DNA of 56,683 bases from Amycolatopsis echigonensis (GCF_014174495.1 NZ_JACJHR010000059.1:1-56683), one strand, 5' to 3'; positions 7,662 to 16,990 are shown, counted from the stretch's first letter. Numbers and translations: made by a program. Notes: a model not told the origin generated them from the sequence alone.

Positions 7662-8875
7662 GCGACGTCCGGGAGGCGATCACCCGTGCCCACCGCGAGG
7701 AGTGGGCCCGGGTGGTCGCCGGCTTGACCAAACGCTTCGGCGACCTGGACATCGCCGAAGAATCGGCCGCCGAGGCGTTCGCGACCGCTGTCGAACGGTG
7801 GCCTGCCGACGGCGTGCCGCCGAACCCCGGCGCCTGGCTGACCACCACCGCCACGCGCAAAGCCATCGACCGCATCCGCCGCGAAAACAAACGCGACGAC
7901 AAGCAAAGGGAGGCCCAGCCGGTGTACGACACGACGCCTCCCACTCTTATCGACGACGACCGCCTCCGGCTGATCTTCACCTGCTGCCATCCCGCGTTGG
8001 CGGCCGAAGCCCGGGTCGCCCTGACCCTGCGCATGGTCGGCGGCCTGACCGTGCCGGAGATCGCCCGCGCCTTCCTGGTGTCGGAAAGCACCATGGGACA
8101 ACGGATCACGCGAGCGAAAGCCAAGATCAAGGCCGCCCGCATCCCCTACCGAGTGCCGTCCGCCGAAGACCTCCCGGCTCGCGTCTCCGGCGTCCTCACC
8201 GTGCTGTTCCTGGCCTTCAACGAGGGCTATCTGGCCACCGGTCCCGACACCGATCCCGTGCGCCAAGACCTGACCGCCGAAGCGATCCGGCTGACGCGCC
8301 TGATCCGCGCCCTGCTGCCCGACAACGGCGAGGTGACCGGCCTGCTGGCCCTGATGCTCCTCACCGAAGCCCGCCGCGCCGCCCGAGTGTCTCCCAGCGG
8401 CGAGCTGGTCGCCCTGGACGAGCAAAACCGTGCCCGGTGGGACGCGACGCTGATCGCCGAAGGCCACCGCCTGGTCCGCGAACGCCTCGCCGCCGGGGTC
8501 GCGCCCGGCCGGTACCAGATCCTGGCCGCGATCAATGCCGTGCACACGTCCGCGCGTGACATGCGGGACACTGACTGGTCGCAGATCCTCGCCCTCTACG
8601 AGCAGCTGGTCCGCGTCGACCCGTCCCCGATCGTCGCCCTGAACCGAGCCGTCGCGGTCGCCGAACTCGACGGCCCGGAAGCGGCGCTGGAGCTGGTCGA
8701 CCGGCTGGAGGACCGGTTGGCGGGCTATCACCCGTACCACGCCACTCGCGCCGACCTGCTGCGCCGATTGGGTCGAAATCCGGAGTCACGCGCGGCTTAC
8801 GAGAAGGCGATCGAGCTGGCGGGCAATACAGCGGAGACTGCCGCGTTGTCTCGTCGGCGAGACGAGCTGCGGTAG
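7658..8875 (+). CDS. ECF sigma factor, ECF42 group, with C-terminal TPR-like extension
   Basis: 405 aa from GTG 7658, chosen because it overlaps the upstream stop as GTGA; ATG 7625 inside the upstream gene is less likely. Sigma region 2 covers ~residues 5-75 (DLDIAEESAAEAF, AWLTTTATRKAIDRIRR), and region 4 is near 105-160 (LTLRMVGGLTVPEIARAFLV). LFLAFNEGYLATG and the ~200-residue helical C-terminus (INAVHTSARDMRDTDWSQIL, VDPSPIVALNRAVAVAE) form the extension that replaces an anti-sigma factor in ECF41/42-type sigmas. It likely controls its own DGPF operon. Confidence 0.9.
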   Translation: MSDVREAITRAHREEWARVVAGLTKRFGDLDIAEESAAEAFATAVERWPADGVPPNPGAWLTTTATRKAIDRIRRENKRDDKQREAQPVYDTTPPTLIDDDRLRLIFTCCHPALAAEARVALTLRMVGGLTVPEIARAFLVSESTMGQRITRAKAKIKAARIPYRVPSAEDLPARVSGVLTVLFLAFNEGYLATGPDTDPVRQDLTAEAIRLTRLIRALLPDNGEVTGLLALMLLTEARRAARVSPSGELVALDEQNRARWDATLIAEGHRLVRERLAAGVAPGRYQILAAINAVHTSARDMRDTDWSQILALYEQLVRVDPSPIVALNRAVAVAELDGPEAALELVDRLEDRLAGYHPYHATRADLLRRLGRNPESRAAYEKAIELAGNTAETAALSRRRDELR

Positions 8876-8957
8876 CGCCATTCGAAGGGCCGTGGCGAGG
8901 AGTCGTCGGGTGCCTTGCGGGAACGCATCTGGTGCGGCGGGCAGCACCACTCCGAGC

Positions 8958-9068
8958 GCGGCCAGTCCGACCAGCGACGCGGCCCACCGACGACGCGGCC
9001 CACCGACGATGCGGCCAGTCCGACCGGCGATGCGGCCCACCGGCGATGCGGCCAGTCCCACCGTCGAT
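8958..9068 (+). repeat. Modular short tandem repeat (21- and 16-bp units)
   Basis: Six units fill exactly 111 bases in the order A-B-B-A-B-A: 21-bp units beginning GCGGCCAGTC and 16-bp units beginning GCGGCCCACCG, each ending near CGAC/CGAT. It occupies the gap between the sigma factor and the acetyltransferase gene (8876-9123), where I see no gene. Confidence 0.8.
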
Positions 9069-9123
9069 CAAGTTCGCCCGTGCGTAACCGACCTTCCCTG
9101 CACATGCCCGGAACGCGCGCCAG

Positions 9124-9654
9124 TCAGCAACCTGAGGTGCGCACGTGCCGGTGCCCGCTGACCGGGAATTCCGGCGGCGCGGGCGGCAGCAGTTCGTCGA
9201 GGACGTAGCCGCATTTCTCCGCGACCCGGCACGAAGCCGGATTGTCCTCGGCATGCAGCAAGTCCAGACGGCTCAACCGGACGAGCTGTTGCGTGCCGAG
9301 CGCCCATCGCGACGTGGCTTCCAACGCCCGGGCAGCGATGCCCTGACCCCGAGCCGCGGCGGCAATCCAGTAGCCGACTTCGGCGGTGTCAGCAGCCCGA
9401 ACCTTCACGACGACGTGGCCGAGAGGCGTGTCGTCGTCGGCCGCCACCGCGAAGCTGAACTGGGTTGCGGAGTCCCAGCCTGAGGCCTGTGAGTCCAGCC
9501 ATCGCCGAGCTTCGGCGTCGTCGGTGAGAGGAGTCATCAACCGGCGCCGCAGCAGGGGATCTCGATGCGCGGCGACCAGAGCCCGCCGATCCTCTTGCCG
9601 CCACGGTCGCAGCCGCAAGCCATTGGGTCCGGGGATGGACAAGACAACCGTCAT
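9124..9654 (-). CDS. GNAT-family N-acetyltransferase (RimJ/RimL-like)
   Basis: 176 aa. NGLRLRPWRQEDRRALVAAH at the N-terminus, GYWIAAAARGQGIAARALEA containing the acetyl-CoA pyrophosphate loop (RGQGIA), and LDLLHAEDNPASCRVAEKCGY are standard for acetyltransferase_3 proteins that modify protein N-termini or amino-sugar antibiotics. The start is ATG 9654. It converges on the sigma operon. The substrate is unknown. Confidence 0.85.
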   Translation of the reverse strand: MTVVLSIPGPNGLRLRPWRQEDRRALVAAHRDPLLRRRLMTPLTDDAEARRWLDSQASGWDSATQFSFAVAADDDTPLGHVVVKVRAADTAEVGYWIAAAARGQGIAARALEATSRWALGTQQLVRLSRLDLLHAEDNPASCRVAEKCGYVLDELLPPAPPEFPVSGHRHVRTSGC

Positions 9655-9829
9655 GATCGGCCATTCTGCACCGCGTCACAGCGGGACAAACGCCGACCTC
9701 GCAAGCCCGCCCGGACAGTGTGCACCCCGCCGAACGACCTGACCGACAACCCCAGCCCGCAGCTCACCGATCCCTGCTCGGCACATGCTCCCAACCACAA
9801 CCCTCCCAACGGCAACCCTCCAAACTGCA

Positions 9830-10260
9830 ACCCTCGGAACCGATCCCTCCAAACCGCCGCCCTCCGGACCCGGTCCGCCCAGACCGCAACGCTTCGGACT
9901 CCGGTCCGTCGGAGCCCGGTCTGTCCGAACCGCCACTCTTCGGAGCCGGTCCGTCCGGTCCCAGTCCACCCAGGCCGCGACGCGTCGAGCCCGGTCCGTC
10001 CGAGCCTGGTCGGTCTAGACCGCAATCCTCCTGACCCGGTTCGCCCGAACCCAGCCCGGCCGAACCGCGACGCGTCGAGCCCGGTCCGTCGGAGCCTGGT
10101 CCCGTCTAGACCGCAACCCTCCTGACCCGGTCCGGCCGAACCCAGTCCGGCCGAACCGCGACGCTTCGAACCCGGTCCTTCCGAACCTGATTCGCCCAAA
10201 CCACCACCCTCCGAATCCCGGCCGTCCCAACCCAGCCCGTCCGAGCCAACCTCTCGATCC
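9830..10260 (+). repeat. Degenerate GC-rich tandem repeat array upstream of nuclease/helicase gene
   Basis: A ~90-bp period is visible: CCGCGACGCGTCGAGCCCGG starts at 9975 and 10065, and a variant at 10156. Within it, ~15-bp subunits of the form CGGTCCGNCCGAACC recur from about 9880. Open frames across it give only Pro/Arg-rich sequence that tracks the repeat, so I read 9655-10468 as non-coding. Confidence 0.75.
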
Positions 10261-10468
10261 AACGCCCTCCCTTCAACCCAGAGCCCTTGCAGCCAGCACC
10301 TCCTCCCGGCACCGGCACCGGCACCGCCAATTCGCCATCACCTCCCCAAAACCCCGGCACTCACCTCCTCATCGCACCCTCTTCCCGCCACCCCAAGATC
10401 GTCCCATCCGCCACCGACAATTCCGGGCGGCGTGTCGTCCCCCGCCTGTCCGGAGCCCGTCCGCGCCC

Positions 10469-13400
10469 GTGACAGACTGCCGGGCGATGTACACGCCGTC
10501 TGATCTCGCTGACCTGCTCGAATGCGAGCACCGGAGCATCCTCAAGCAGGCACTGGCGGCGGGGATACCCGGCGCGCCGCGGCCCACTTCCGCACCCGAT
10601 CGGCTGGCGGTGAAGCACGGGCGGGCGCACGAGGCGGCCACGCTCGGACGGTTGCGCAGCGAGCGGACTCAGGTCGTCGAGATCGAGGAGCACGATCCGG
10701 TCGTCGCGGCGAAGGCCACCGAGGAAGCGTTGCGCGCGGGCGCGCCGGTGATCTACCAGGCGGTGTTCCACGACGGCGAGTTCTCCGGCCGCGCCGATTT
10801 CCTTCTGCGCGACGACCAGGGCCGCTACGAGGTCTACGACACGAAGCTCGCCCGGCACGCCAAGCCGTCCGCGGTCGTGCAGCTCACCGCGTACGCCGAC
10901 GCTCTGCGCCGCGGCGGCTGGCCCGCCGGGCCGGAGATGCACCTGCTGCTGGGCGACGGCAGCACGCGCAGCCTCCGCGTCGACGACTTCCTCCCGCTCG
11001 TGGACCGGCTCCGCGACCGGCTGCAGGACCGTCCTCCGCAGCTGCCGGACCGGATCTGGGCTGACGAGCGTCCGGCGTGCACCGGATGCGCGTTCGCCGA
11101 GCACTGTTCGTCCGCGCGCGAGGCCGACCGGGACCTGTCGCTGGTCGCCGGGATGCGCAGCGAGCAGCGGCGCAAGCTGGTGACCGCCGGGCTCGGCACC
11201 ATCGACGCGCTCGCCCGCGCCGAGCCCGCCGACCGTCCGCGCGACATGTCCGAGGGCACGTTCGCGTCGTTGCGCGCGCAGGCCGCGATCCAGGTCCGGC
11301 AGGACGAAACCGGCGAGCTGGCCTACGAAATCATCGCCCCGGACGCGCTCGCCGAACTGCCCGAAGCCAGCCCCGGCGACGTTTTCTTCGACATGGAAGG
11401 CGACCCGTACGCCCTGGCCGGCACCGGCCTGGAGTACCTCTTCGGCGCGGTCACCCCGGACGAGCGCTTCATCCCGTTCTGGGCACACTCGCGCGCGCAG
11501 GAGAAACGAGCGTTCGAGGAGTTCATCGACTTCGCCACCGCACGGCTCGCGGAACACCCCGACGCGCATGTCTACCACTACGCGCCGTACGAGGTCACGG
11601 CGATCAAGCGGCTCGCTGCCATCCACGGCACGCGGGAGGAAGCCGTGGACGAGCTGCTGCGCAGCGGCGCGATGATCGACCTGTATGCCGTGGTACGCAA
11701 GGCTTTGCGGGTTGGACAGCGGTCGTATTCGATCAAGTATTTAGAACCACTGTACATGCCGGAAGCCCGCGCCGGCGAGGTAAAAACGGCGGTGTCGAGC
11801 ATCGAGGCGTACGAGGACTACTTGACGCTCTCGTCGGCCGGAAACACCGAACAGGCCGACGAAGTGCTGCGCGGTATCGCGGACTACAACGAGTACGACT
11901 GCGTCTCCACGTTGCGCCTGCACGAATTCCTCCACCGCGTGCGCACCGAAGCCGGAATCCCCCTGGCCGAGCCGGAGCCAGAGTCCGAAGTGGACGCTCT
12001 GCTTCGCCGCACCGAGGAAGAGGAAGCCGCCCAGCGGCGAGCCGAACGCGCCGCCGCGATGGCAGCGCTGGTCGACCCGCTCCTGGACGGCCTCCCCGAG
12101 GACCCCGCGGACTTCACTCCCGACGATCACGCCCGCGCGCTGCTGGCCGCGTCCGTCGGCTATCACCGCCGCGAGACGAACCCGGCCTGGTGGGAATTCT
12201 TCCGGCAGCTGGCCGCCCCGCTCAGCGACCTCGAGGTGGACACGACCTGCGCGGTCCCGGTGTCGGTGACCGCGGGCGAGTGGGTGCCGCCGTCCGGCCG
12301 GTTGCGCACCGCGAAACGCACGCTGGTCGTGAGGTGCGATCCGGACCGTCCGCATCCGTTCGCGCCCGGCGACGACGTGCGCTTGCGTTACGGTGCCGAT
12401 GCTCGCGACGCGAAAGTCGTGTCCTCCACGGCTGTCGAAGTGACGCTGGAGGAGAGCAGCGCCCCGGACCGGACGTCCAACGACCTTCCCGCGGCGGTCC
12501 TGCCGGGCAGCCCGGTCCGTCCGTCGCCGAAGGACGAGGCGGTGGCCGATCTCGCCCGGCTGGTAGGGGAAACTCTGCCCGCGCTGCCGGCACACCCCGG
12601 CGTCGACCTGCTGCGCCGCATCCCCCGATTGCGCGGCGGATTGCCCGAACCGGGGGAAGATCTGGTCGCCACGGTGATCACCGCGGTCGACCAGCTCGAC
12701 GGTTCCGTGCTCGCCGTCCAAGGTCCGCCCGGAGCCGGAAAGACTTACCTGGCCGGGAAACTCATCGCGCACCTCGTGCGTTCGGGCCGGACAGTCGGCG
12801 TCACGTCGAACAGCCACAAAGCGGTCGAGAACGTGCTCTCGGCGGCCATGGAGAACGCGCCGGAAATGGCCTGCGCCAAGCGCGCGAAGCGGACGCCGGA
12901 CCCGTCTTTGCCTTGGGAGCAGCCGAAAAACAACACCGCGCTGGTCCGCTGGCGCGAAGAACACAACACCGGTCACCTGGTCGGCGGCACGGCGTGGACC
13001 TTCGCCAACGCCGCCGTGCGCGAGGAACCCTTCGACGTTCTCGTGATCGACGAAGCCGGTCAGTTCGCCCTCGCGGACGCGCTGGCCGTGTCGATGTGCG
13101 CGAAAAACCTGGTGCTGCTGGGCGATCCGCAGCAGCTGCCGCAGGTCGTGCAGGGCACGCACCCGGCAGGCGCGGAGGCGTCGGCGCTGGGTCACCTCAT
13201 CGGCGAGGCGGACATCATCCCGCCGGAACTGGGCTATTTCCTCGACCTGACGCGCCGCATGCATCCCGCCGTGTGCGCGCCGGTTTCGAACCTGTCGTAC
13301 GCGGGTTTGCTGCACTCGCATCCCACCGCGGAACGTTCGATCGACGGCTTCCCGTCAGGTCTCTATCTGGCATCGGTCGAGCATCGCGGGAATACCACGC

Positions 13401-13858
13401 GGTCAGTGGAAGAAGCTGAGCAAGTGGTCTCGGTGATCAAGTCGCTGCACGGCCGTTCGTGGGAAGGCCGGCCGCTCACTGACGCCGATTTCCTTGTGGT
13501 AGCCCCGTACAACCTGCAGGCGCGAGTGGTGACGCGCGCGTTGTCCGACGCTGGTTTCGGCGACGTCCGGGTCGGCACGGTCGACCGGTTCCAGGGCCAA
13601 GAAGCACCCGTTGTGGTGACGACCATGACCTCGTCGTCGGCGGTAGACTTGCCGCGAGGCCTTGATTTTCTGTTGTCCCGCAACCGGTTGAACGTCGCTC
13701 TGTCACGCGCGCAGTCCGTCGCGGTCCTGGTGTGCTCTCCGAAGCTGCTCGAAGCCGACATCAGGACGGTGGACCAGATGCGGCTGGTCTCCGGAATGCT
13801 CGGGTTGCTCCGCGACGCACGCGAGTGGATCGACGACGTCCGTGCAGTGGCTGGCTGA
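10469..13858 (+). CDS. TM0106-family RecB-like nuclease fused to SF1 (Dna2/UPF1-like) helicase
   Basis: 1129 aa, three modules. Residues ~1-270 are a RecB-like nuclease: GRADFLL (~107), YEVYDTKLAR (~119-128) and QLTAYADAL give the D...(E/D)xK...QxxxY motif, followed by a Cys cluster near 203 (CTGCAFAEHC) that may hold an Fe-S cluster. Residues ~300-500 are RNase H-like with DVFFDMEGDPY and YNEYDCVSTLRL. Residues ~720-1125 are an SF1B helicase: Walker A GPPGAGKT (~751), VIDEAGQ (~858), GDPQQLPQV, LTRRMHP, DRFQGQE and NVALSRAQ. GTG 10469 is used; ATG 10487 is possible. The domain order suggests DNA end processing in repair or defence; the role is not established. It stands alone between two repeat arrays. 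Confidence 0.9.
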   Translation: MTDCRAMYTPSDLADLLECEHRSILKQALAAGIPGAPRPTSAPDRLAVKHGRAHEAATLGRLRSERTQVVEIEEHDPVVAAKATEEALRAGAPVIYQAVFHDGEFSGRADFLLRDDQGRYEVYDTKLARHAKPSAVVQLTAYADALRRGGWPAGPEMHLLLGDGSTRSLRVDDFLPLVDRLRDRLQDRPPQLPDRIWADERPACTGCAFAEHCSSAREADRDLSLVAGMRSEQRRKLVTAGLGTIDALARAEPADRPRDMSEGTFASLRAQAAIQVRQDETGELAYEIIAPDALAELPEASPGDVFFDMEGDPYALAGTGLEYLFGAVTPDERFIPFWAHSRAQEKRAFEEFIDFATARLAEHPDAHVYHYAPYEVTAIKRLAAIHGTREEAVDELLRSGAMIDLYAVVRKALRVGQRSYSIKYLEPLYMPEARAGEVKTAVSSIEAYEDYLTLSSAGNTEQADEVLRGIADYNEYDCVSTLRLHEFLHRVRTEAGIPLAEPEPESEVDALLRRTEEEEAAQRRAERAAAMAALVDPLLDGLPEDPADFTPDDHARALLAASVGYHRRETNPAWWEFFRQLAAPLSDLEVDTTCAVPVSVTAGEWVPPSGRLRTAKRTLVVRCDPDRPHPFAPGDDVRLRYGADARDAKVVSSTAVEVTLEESSAPDRTSNDLPAAVLPGSPVRPSPKDEAVADLARLVGETLPALPAHPGVDLLRRIPRLRGGLPEPGEDLVATVITAVDQLDGSVLAVQGPPGAGKTYLAGKLIAHLVRSGRTVGVTSNSHKAVENVLSAAMENAPEMACAKRAKRTPDPSLPWEQPKNNTALVRWREEHNTGHLVGGTAWTFANAAVREEPFDVLVIDEAGQFALADALAVSMCAKNLVLLGDPQQLPQVVQGTHPAGAEASALGHLIGEADIIPPELGYFLDLTRRMHPAVCAPVSNLSYAGLLHSHPTAERSIDGFPSGLYLASVEHRGNTTRSVEEAEQVVSVIKSLHGRSWEGRPLTDADFLVVAPYNLQARVVTRALSDAGFGDVRVGTVDRFQGQEAPVVVTTMTSSSAVDLPRGLDFLLSRNRLNVALSRAQSVAVLVCSPKLLEADIRTVDQMRLVSGMLGLLRDAREWIDDVRAVAG

Positions 13859-13896
13859 ATCCGCAATCCGGCGGAACTCACAGACTGGTTGGGCCC

Positions 13897-14200
13897 GGAG
13901 ATTGGCTGAACCTGCGGTTCGGCTGGGCCCGCAGTCTGGTTGGGCCTGCGCAGTCTGGCTGAACCCGGAGATTGGCTGAACCTGCGGTTCGGCTGGGCCC
14001 GCAGTCTGGTTGGGCCTGCGCAGTCTGGCTGAACCCGGAGATTGGCTGAACCTGCGGTTCGGCTGGGCCCGCAGATTGGCTGGGGCCTGCGCAGACTGGC
14101 TAGGCTCGCAGTCTGGCTGAACCCGGAGATTGGCTGAACCTGCGGTTCGGCTGGGCCCGCAGATTGGCTGGGGCCTGCGCAGACTGGCTAGGCCGCAGTC
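13897..14200 (+). repeat. 70/88-bp tandem repeat array downstream of nuclease/helicase gene
   Basis: Units starting GGAGATTGGCTGAACCTGCG begin at 13897, 13967, 14037 and 14125 (periods 70, 70 and 88). Each contains 15-18-bp subrepeats like GCAGTCTGGCTGAACC. The 88-bp unit carries an extra subunit. Near-identity of the first two units implies recent expansion. No coding frame is convincing. Confidence 0.85.
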
Positions 14201-14494
14201 TGGTTGAGCCCGCAGTGTGGCCGAATCCGGAGACTCGCCGAGCCGGGGTGCCGCCCGGCCGGTCCGGTCGGGATCCGGCGGCCGGGCGGGCACATGTCCC
14301 CGCTCGCGCGACCGTGGGGGAGGGGTGGCGCGGCGAACGAGGTGGTCGGGGCGCCCCGCGCGTCCGGCCTGCGGGAGCCGGAGCGGGGGCGCGGGAGCCC
14401 CGTCCGCGCGGGGCACTGGGGGAGACGCCGCGACGGACGGGGTGGCTGGAGAAATCTGCGTGTTCTGTCCGGACGGTCTTGTCGCGACTGCCTG

Positions 14495-14680
14495 CCGCAT
14501 CAACGGGACCGTCCGGCAGACCGACGGGGTTGCCCGCCGCATCGACGGGACTGCCAGGCAGGCCGACCGGGATTGCCCGGCAGGCCAACGGGGCTGTCCA
14601 GCAGGCCGACCGGACCGCCAGGCGCGCAGACCAGGACTGTCCCTGCCGACCGCTGGGGCTGCCCGGCACACCGACCGGGG
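14495..14680 (+). repeat. ~20-bp degenerate tandem repeat
   Basis: Units of about 19-23 bases such as GCAGGCCGACCGGGATTGCC and GCAGGCCAACGGGGCTGTCC repeat across the segment. Apart from this, 14200-15250 holds no gene I can support; an open frame at 14767-14988 (73 codons, TTG start, no good Shine-Dalgarno) resembles no family. Confidence 0.6.
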
Positions 14681-15256
14681 CCGCTGGTGCGGCTGGCGAA
14701 CGAACTCGATTTATCCGGTGAACAAAGGCGACCGCTCTTCAGGAGAACTCTGCTCAGTACAACTCGTTGCGGGCCAAGAACATTCCCGCGGCCGGGGGTG
14801 TGCTCCCGCTCCGTCCGGACCGGCTGGGGGTTACCGGCCGGCGGGAGCAGGAGCACCGGATCCCGTTCCGCGTCTGGGGGGAGCAGGCGCGCGGAGCGGG
14901 TGGTTCTGCGCCGGTACGGGGGCCGCCTCGCGGCGAGTGGCACGACCAGGCTCCGGCCGAACCGGTATTCCTGGAAGGCAGAAGGTGAGGCCCGGGGGCA
15001 CCTCCGTACCGACACCCTGTACAACGCGCGGACCGCGCGAATGTTCCGGCCCCATCGGGTGATCTGGGTCGCCACCCGTCGAGGGACCGTTTGGTCGGCC
15101 CCCGGTAAGCAGACGACGCGCGAACCTCGATCAGGTTGCCCCGCCTGGGGGGTCGCTGTGCCCGCGAGACCCGGCACGCCGAACACCGTTACTCGGCCGA
15201 ACCGTCCAGGGGCGGCCGCGCAGACCTGCGCGGCAGTCGACCACCGTCACCCACCT

Positions 15257-15286
15257 ACGAACTTGTTCGTAACGAACATGTTCGTT
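15257..15286 (+). promoter_or_regulatory. Tandem palindromic operators over FAD-monooxygenase promoter
   Basis: ACGAACTTGTTCGT (15257-15270, arms ACGAAC/GTTCGT) abuts the perfect 16-bp palindrome AACGAACATGTTCGTT (15271-15286). A plausible promoter is embedded: TTGTTC (15263-15268), a 16-bp spacer, and TTAGAC (15285-15290), 36 bases before the ATG. The shape fits a TetR-family repressor, but no TetR gene is adjacent, so the regulator lies elsewhere. Confidence 0.75.
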
Positions 15287-15325
15287 AGACTGGCCGGAGT
15301 CACCCACGTAGAAACGGAGCAACCC

Positions 15326-16441
15326 ATGACCATCACCATCGTCGGCGCCGGCCTCGGCGGTCTCAGCCTCGCCCGCGTCCTGCACGTCCACGGCATCGAA
15401 GCCACTGTCCTCGACCTCGACGCCTCCCCGTCCGCCCGCGCGCAGGGCGGCATGCTCGACATCCACGACGACTCCGGCCAGGTCGCTCTCCGCGCCGCGG
15501 GTCTGCACGCCGAATTCAAGGCCCTGGTCCACTCCGGCGGCCAGGAGACCCGCGTCTACGACCGCGCCGTCACCCTCCTGCTCTCCGAAGCGGACGACGG
15601 CAGCGGTGAGCGGCCGGAGGTCGACCGCGGAGCCTTGCGCGATCTCCTCCTCAACTCGCTGCCGGAGGGCACCGTCCGCTGGGGCGCGAAGGTCACCGCC
15701 GCGGAACCTCTACCCGAGGGCCGACATCGCCTCACCCTCGCCGATGGCACGTCCCTCACCACGGACGTGCTCGTCGGAGCCGACGGCGCCTGGTCGCGAA
15801 TCCGTCCACTGGTCTCGCCGGGAAAACCGGCGTACACCGGGATCTCCTTCGTCGAGATCGACCTCCTCGATGCCGACTCCCGGCACCCGGACGCGGCAGC
15901 TCTCCTCGGCGGCGGCATGAGTTTCGCGCTCGGCGAGGACAAAGGCTTTCTCGCACACCGCGAGCCGGACGGGAGCCTGCACGTCTACGCCGCCGTCCGC
16001 GTCCCGGAAACCTGGACCGCGTCCGTCGACTTCACTGATCACGCCGCCGCCAAGGCCGCCGTGCTGAGCCATTTCGACGGCTGGTCCGACCGGCTCCGCG
16101 CCCTGGTCGCGGACGCGGACGGCGACCTGACCCCGCGGCTGATCCACGCGCTGCCCATCGAGCATTCATGGCCGCGGGTGCCTGGCGTCACGCTGCTCGG
16201 CGACGCCGCGCACCTGATGTCGCCATTCGCCGGAGAGGGCGCGAACCTCGCCATGCTTGACGGTGCCGAACTGGGGCTCGCGCTCGCCCGGCACCCAGGC
16301 GACGTCGAACGCGCGCTCGCCGAGTACGAGGCCGCTCTGTTCCCGCGCAGCGCGAAATCGGCGGCGGAGTCGGCGCAGAGTCTCGAGAGCTGTTTCCGCG
16401 CGGACGCACCGGCGGCTTTGCTCGAGCTGTTCGGAGCCTGA
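15326..16441 (+). CDS. FAD-dependent monooxygenase (TetX/PHBH-like)
   Basis: 371 aa from ATG 15326, preceded by CGGAG. The FAD dinucleotide motif is TITIVGAGLGGLSLARVL (GxGxxG), DVLVGADGAWSRIR is the DG motif, and GVTLLGDAAHLMSPFAGEGA is the GD motif that binds the FAD ribityl chain. EVDRGALRDLLL is the class A hydroxylase arginine region. Length and motifs match TetX-like hydroxylases that inactivate or modify aromatic and tetracycline-like compounds; the substrate is unknown. The tandem palindromes upstream imply induction by a small molecule through a TetR repressor. Confidence 0.88.
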   Translation: MTITIVGAGLGGLSLARVLHVHGIEATVLDLDASPSARAQGGMLDIHDDSGQVALRAAGLHAEFKALVHSGGQETRVYDRAVTLLLSEADDGSGERPEVDRGALRDLLLNSLPEGTVRWGAKVTAAEPLPEGRHRLTLADGTSLTTDVLVGADGAWSRIRPLVSPGKPAYTGISFVEIDLLDADSRHPDAAALLGGGMSFALGEDKGFLAHREPDGSLHVYAAVRVPETWTASVDFTDHAAAKAAVLSHFDGWSDRLRALVADADGDLTPRLIHALPIEHSWPRVPGVTLLGDAAHLMSPFAGEGANLAMLDGAELGLALARHPGDVERALAEYEAALFPRSAKSAAESAQSLESCFRADAPAALLELFGA

Positions 16442-16562
16442 CGTCCATAGTGGACGCATGTACTACTTAAGCGGTACCCGGATCGAGCCGTCAAGCCGAT
16501 CCGGGCTGGGCCGTTCCGCTCGCACAATGGGTGCAAGCCCGCTGTGAGAGAGGAATCTTCTG

Positions 16563-16805
16563 ATGACCGCCGCCCTGGCCGACACTGTCCATGAAGGCCT
16601 GCAGTTCGCCGCCGTCGCCGGGATCGCGCTGCTGGTGGCGTTTCCGGTCGTGCTGTTCATCGGCGCGCTGGTGAGCGTGCTCGGCAGCCCGCTCGGTGCC
16701 GGGATGAAGTTCATGTGGGTGGTCTTCGCGTTCTGCGCGCCGTTCCTCGGGCCGATGCTGTGGTTCCTGGTCGGCAAACGGAGCGCGGAAGCCTCGCTTC
16801 GCTGA
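16563..16805 (+). CDS. Small membrane protein with PLDc_N-like domain
   Basis: 80 aa with two predicted membrane helices: ~15-40 (FAAVAGIALLVAFPVVLFIG) and ~48-72 (KFMWVVFAFCAPFLGPMLWF). The ending CAPFLGPMLWFLVGKR matches the phospholipase D N-terminal membrane domain found in short actinobacterial proteins of unknown function. AGAGAGGAA precedes the ATG. It follows the FAD monooxygenase by 121 bases and may have its own promoter. Confidence 0.75.
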   Translation: MTAALADTVHEGLQFAAVAGIALLVAFPVVLFIGALVSVLGSPLGAGMKFMWVVFAFCAPFLGPMLWFLVGKRSAEASLR

Positions 16806-16867
16806 CACAAGAGGTCAGTGGGGCCCGGTTAGCGCTGGCGCGGACGCGGCGCTCGTCGGGACGAGTG

Positions 16868-16988
16868 CCCAAACGGTCACCCTGACCGGCAAACGTTTCG
16901 CGACCAGGTGTGCCTGACCGTCAGCGGCGGGTTGATCACGCGGTACCACGTTGACGAAGACAGCCTCGCCGAGGCATTCGCCGGATGA
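16868..16988 (+). pseudogene. C-terminal remnant of an NTF2/SnoaL-like protein
   Basis: In one frame the sequence reads TVTLTGKRFATR, then after a one-base shift DQVCLTVSGGLITRYHVDED, ending at TGA 16986-16988. The pattern (a strand, V-x-DGLI-like turn, R-x-Y, final acidic helix) is that of the end of SnoaL-like polyketide-cyclase folds. No start or N-terminal half is present. The call rests on ~40 residues. Confidence 0.4.
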
Positions 16989-16990
16989 AG

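Noticed and set aside
9780..10260. Long Pro/Arg-rich open frames
   Set aside because: They exist in several frames and both strands, follow the DNA repeat period, and show no start signal or family resemblance.
13897..14200. CRISPR-like regular repeat array
   Set aside because: Units are contiguous 70/88-bp tandem repeats with internal subrepeats; there are no unique spacers, no palindromic repeat and no cas genes.
14767..14988. Small open frame of 73 codons
   Set aside because: TTG start with the nearest AGGAGA about 20 bases away, no recognisable family, within a repeat-rich gap.
14204..15325. N-terminal extension of the FAD monooxygenase by ~374 residues
   Set aside because: The extension crosses tandem repeats and the tandem operator/promoter; the FAD motif and Shine-Dalgarno fix the start at 15326.
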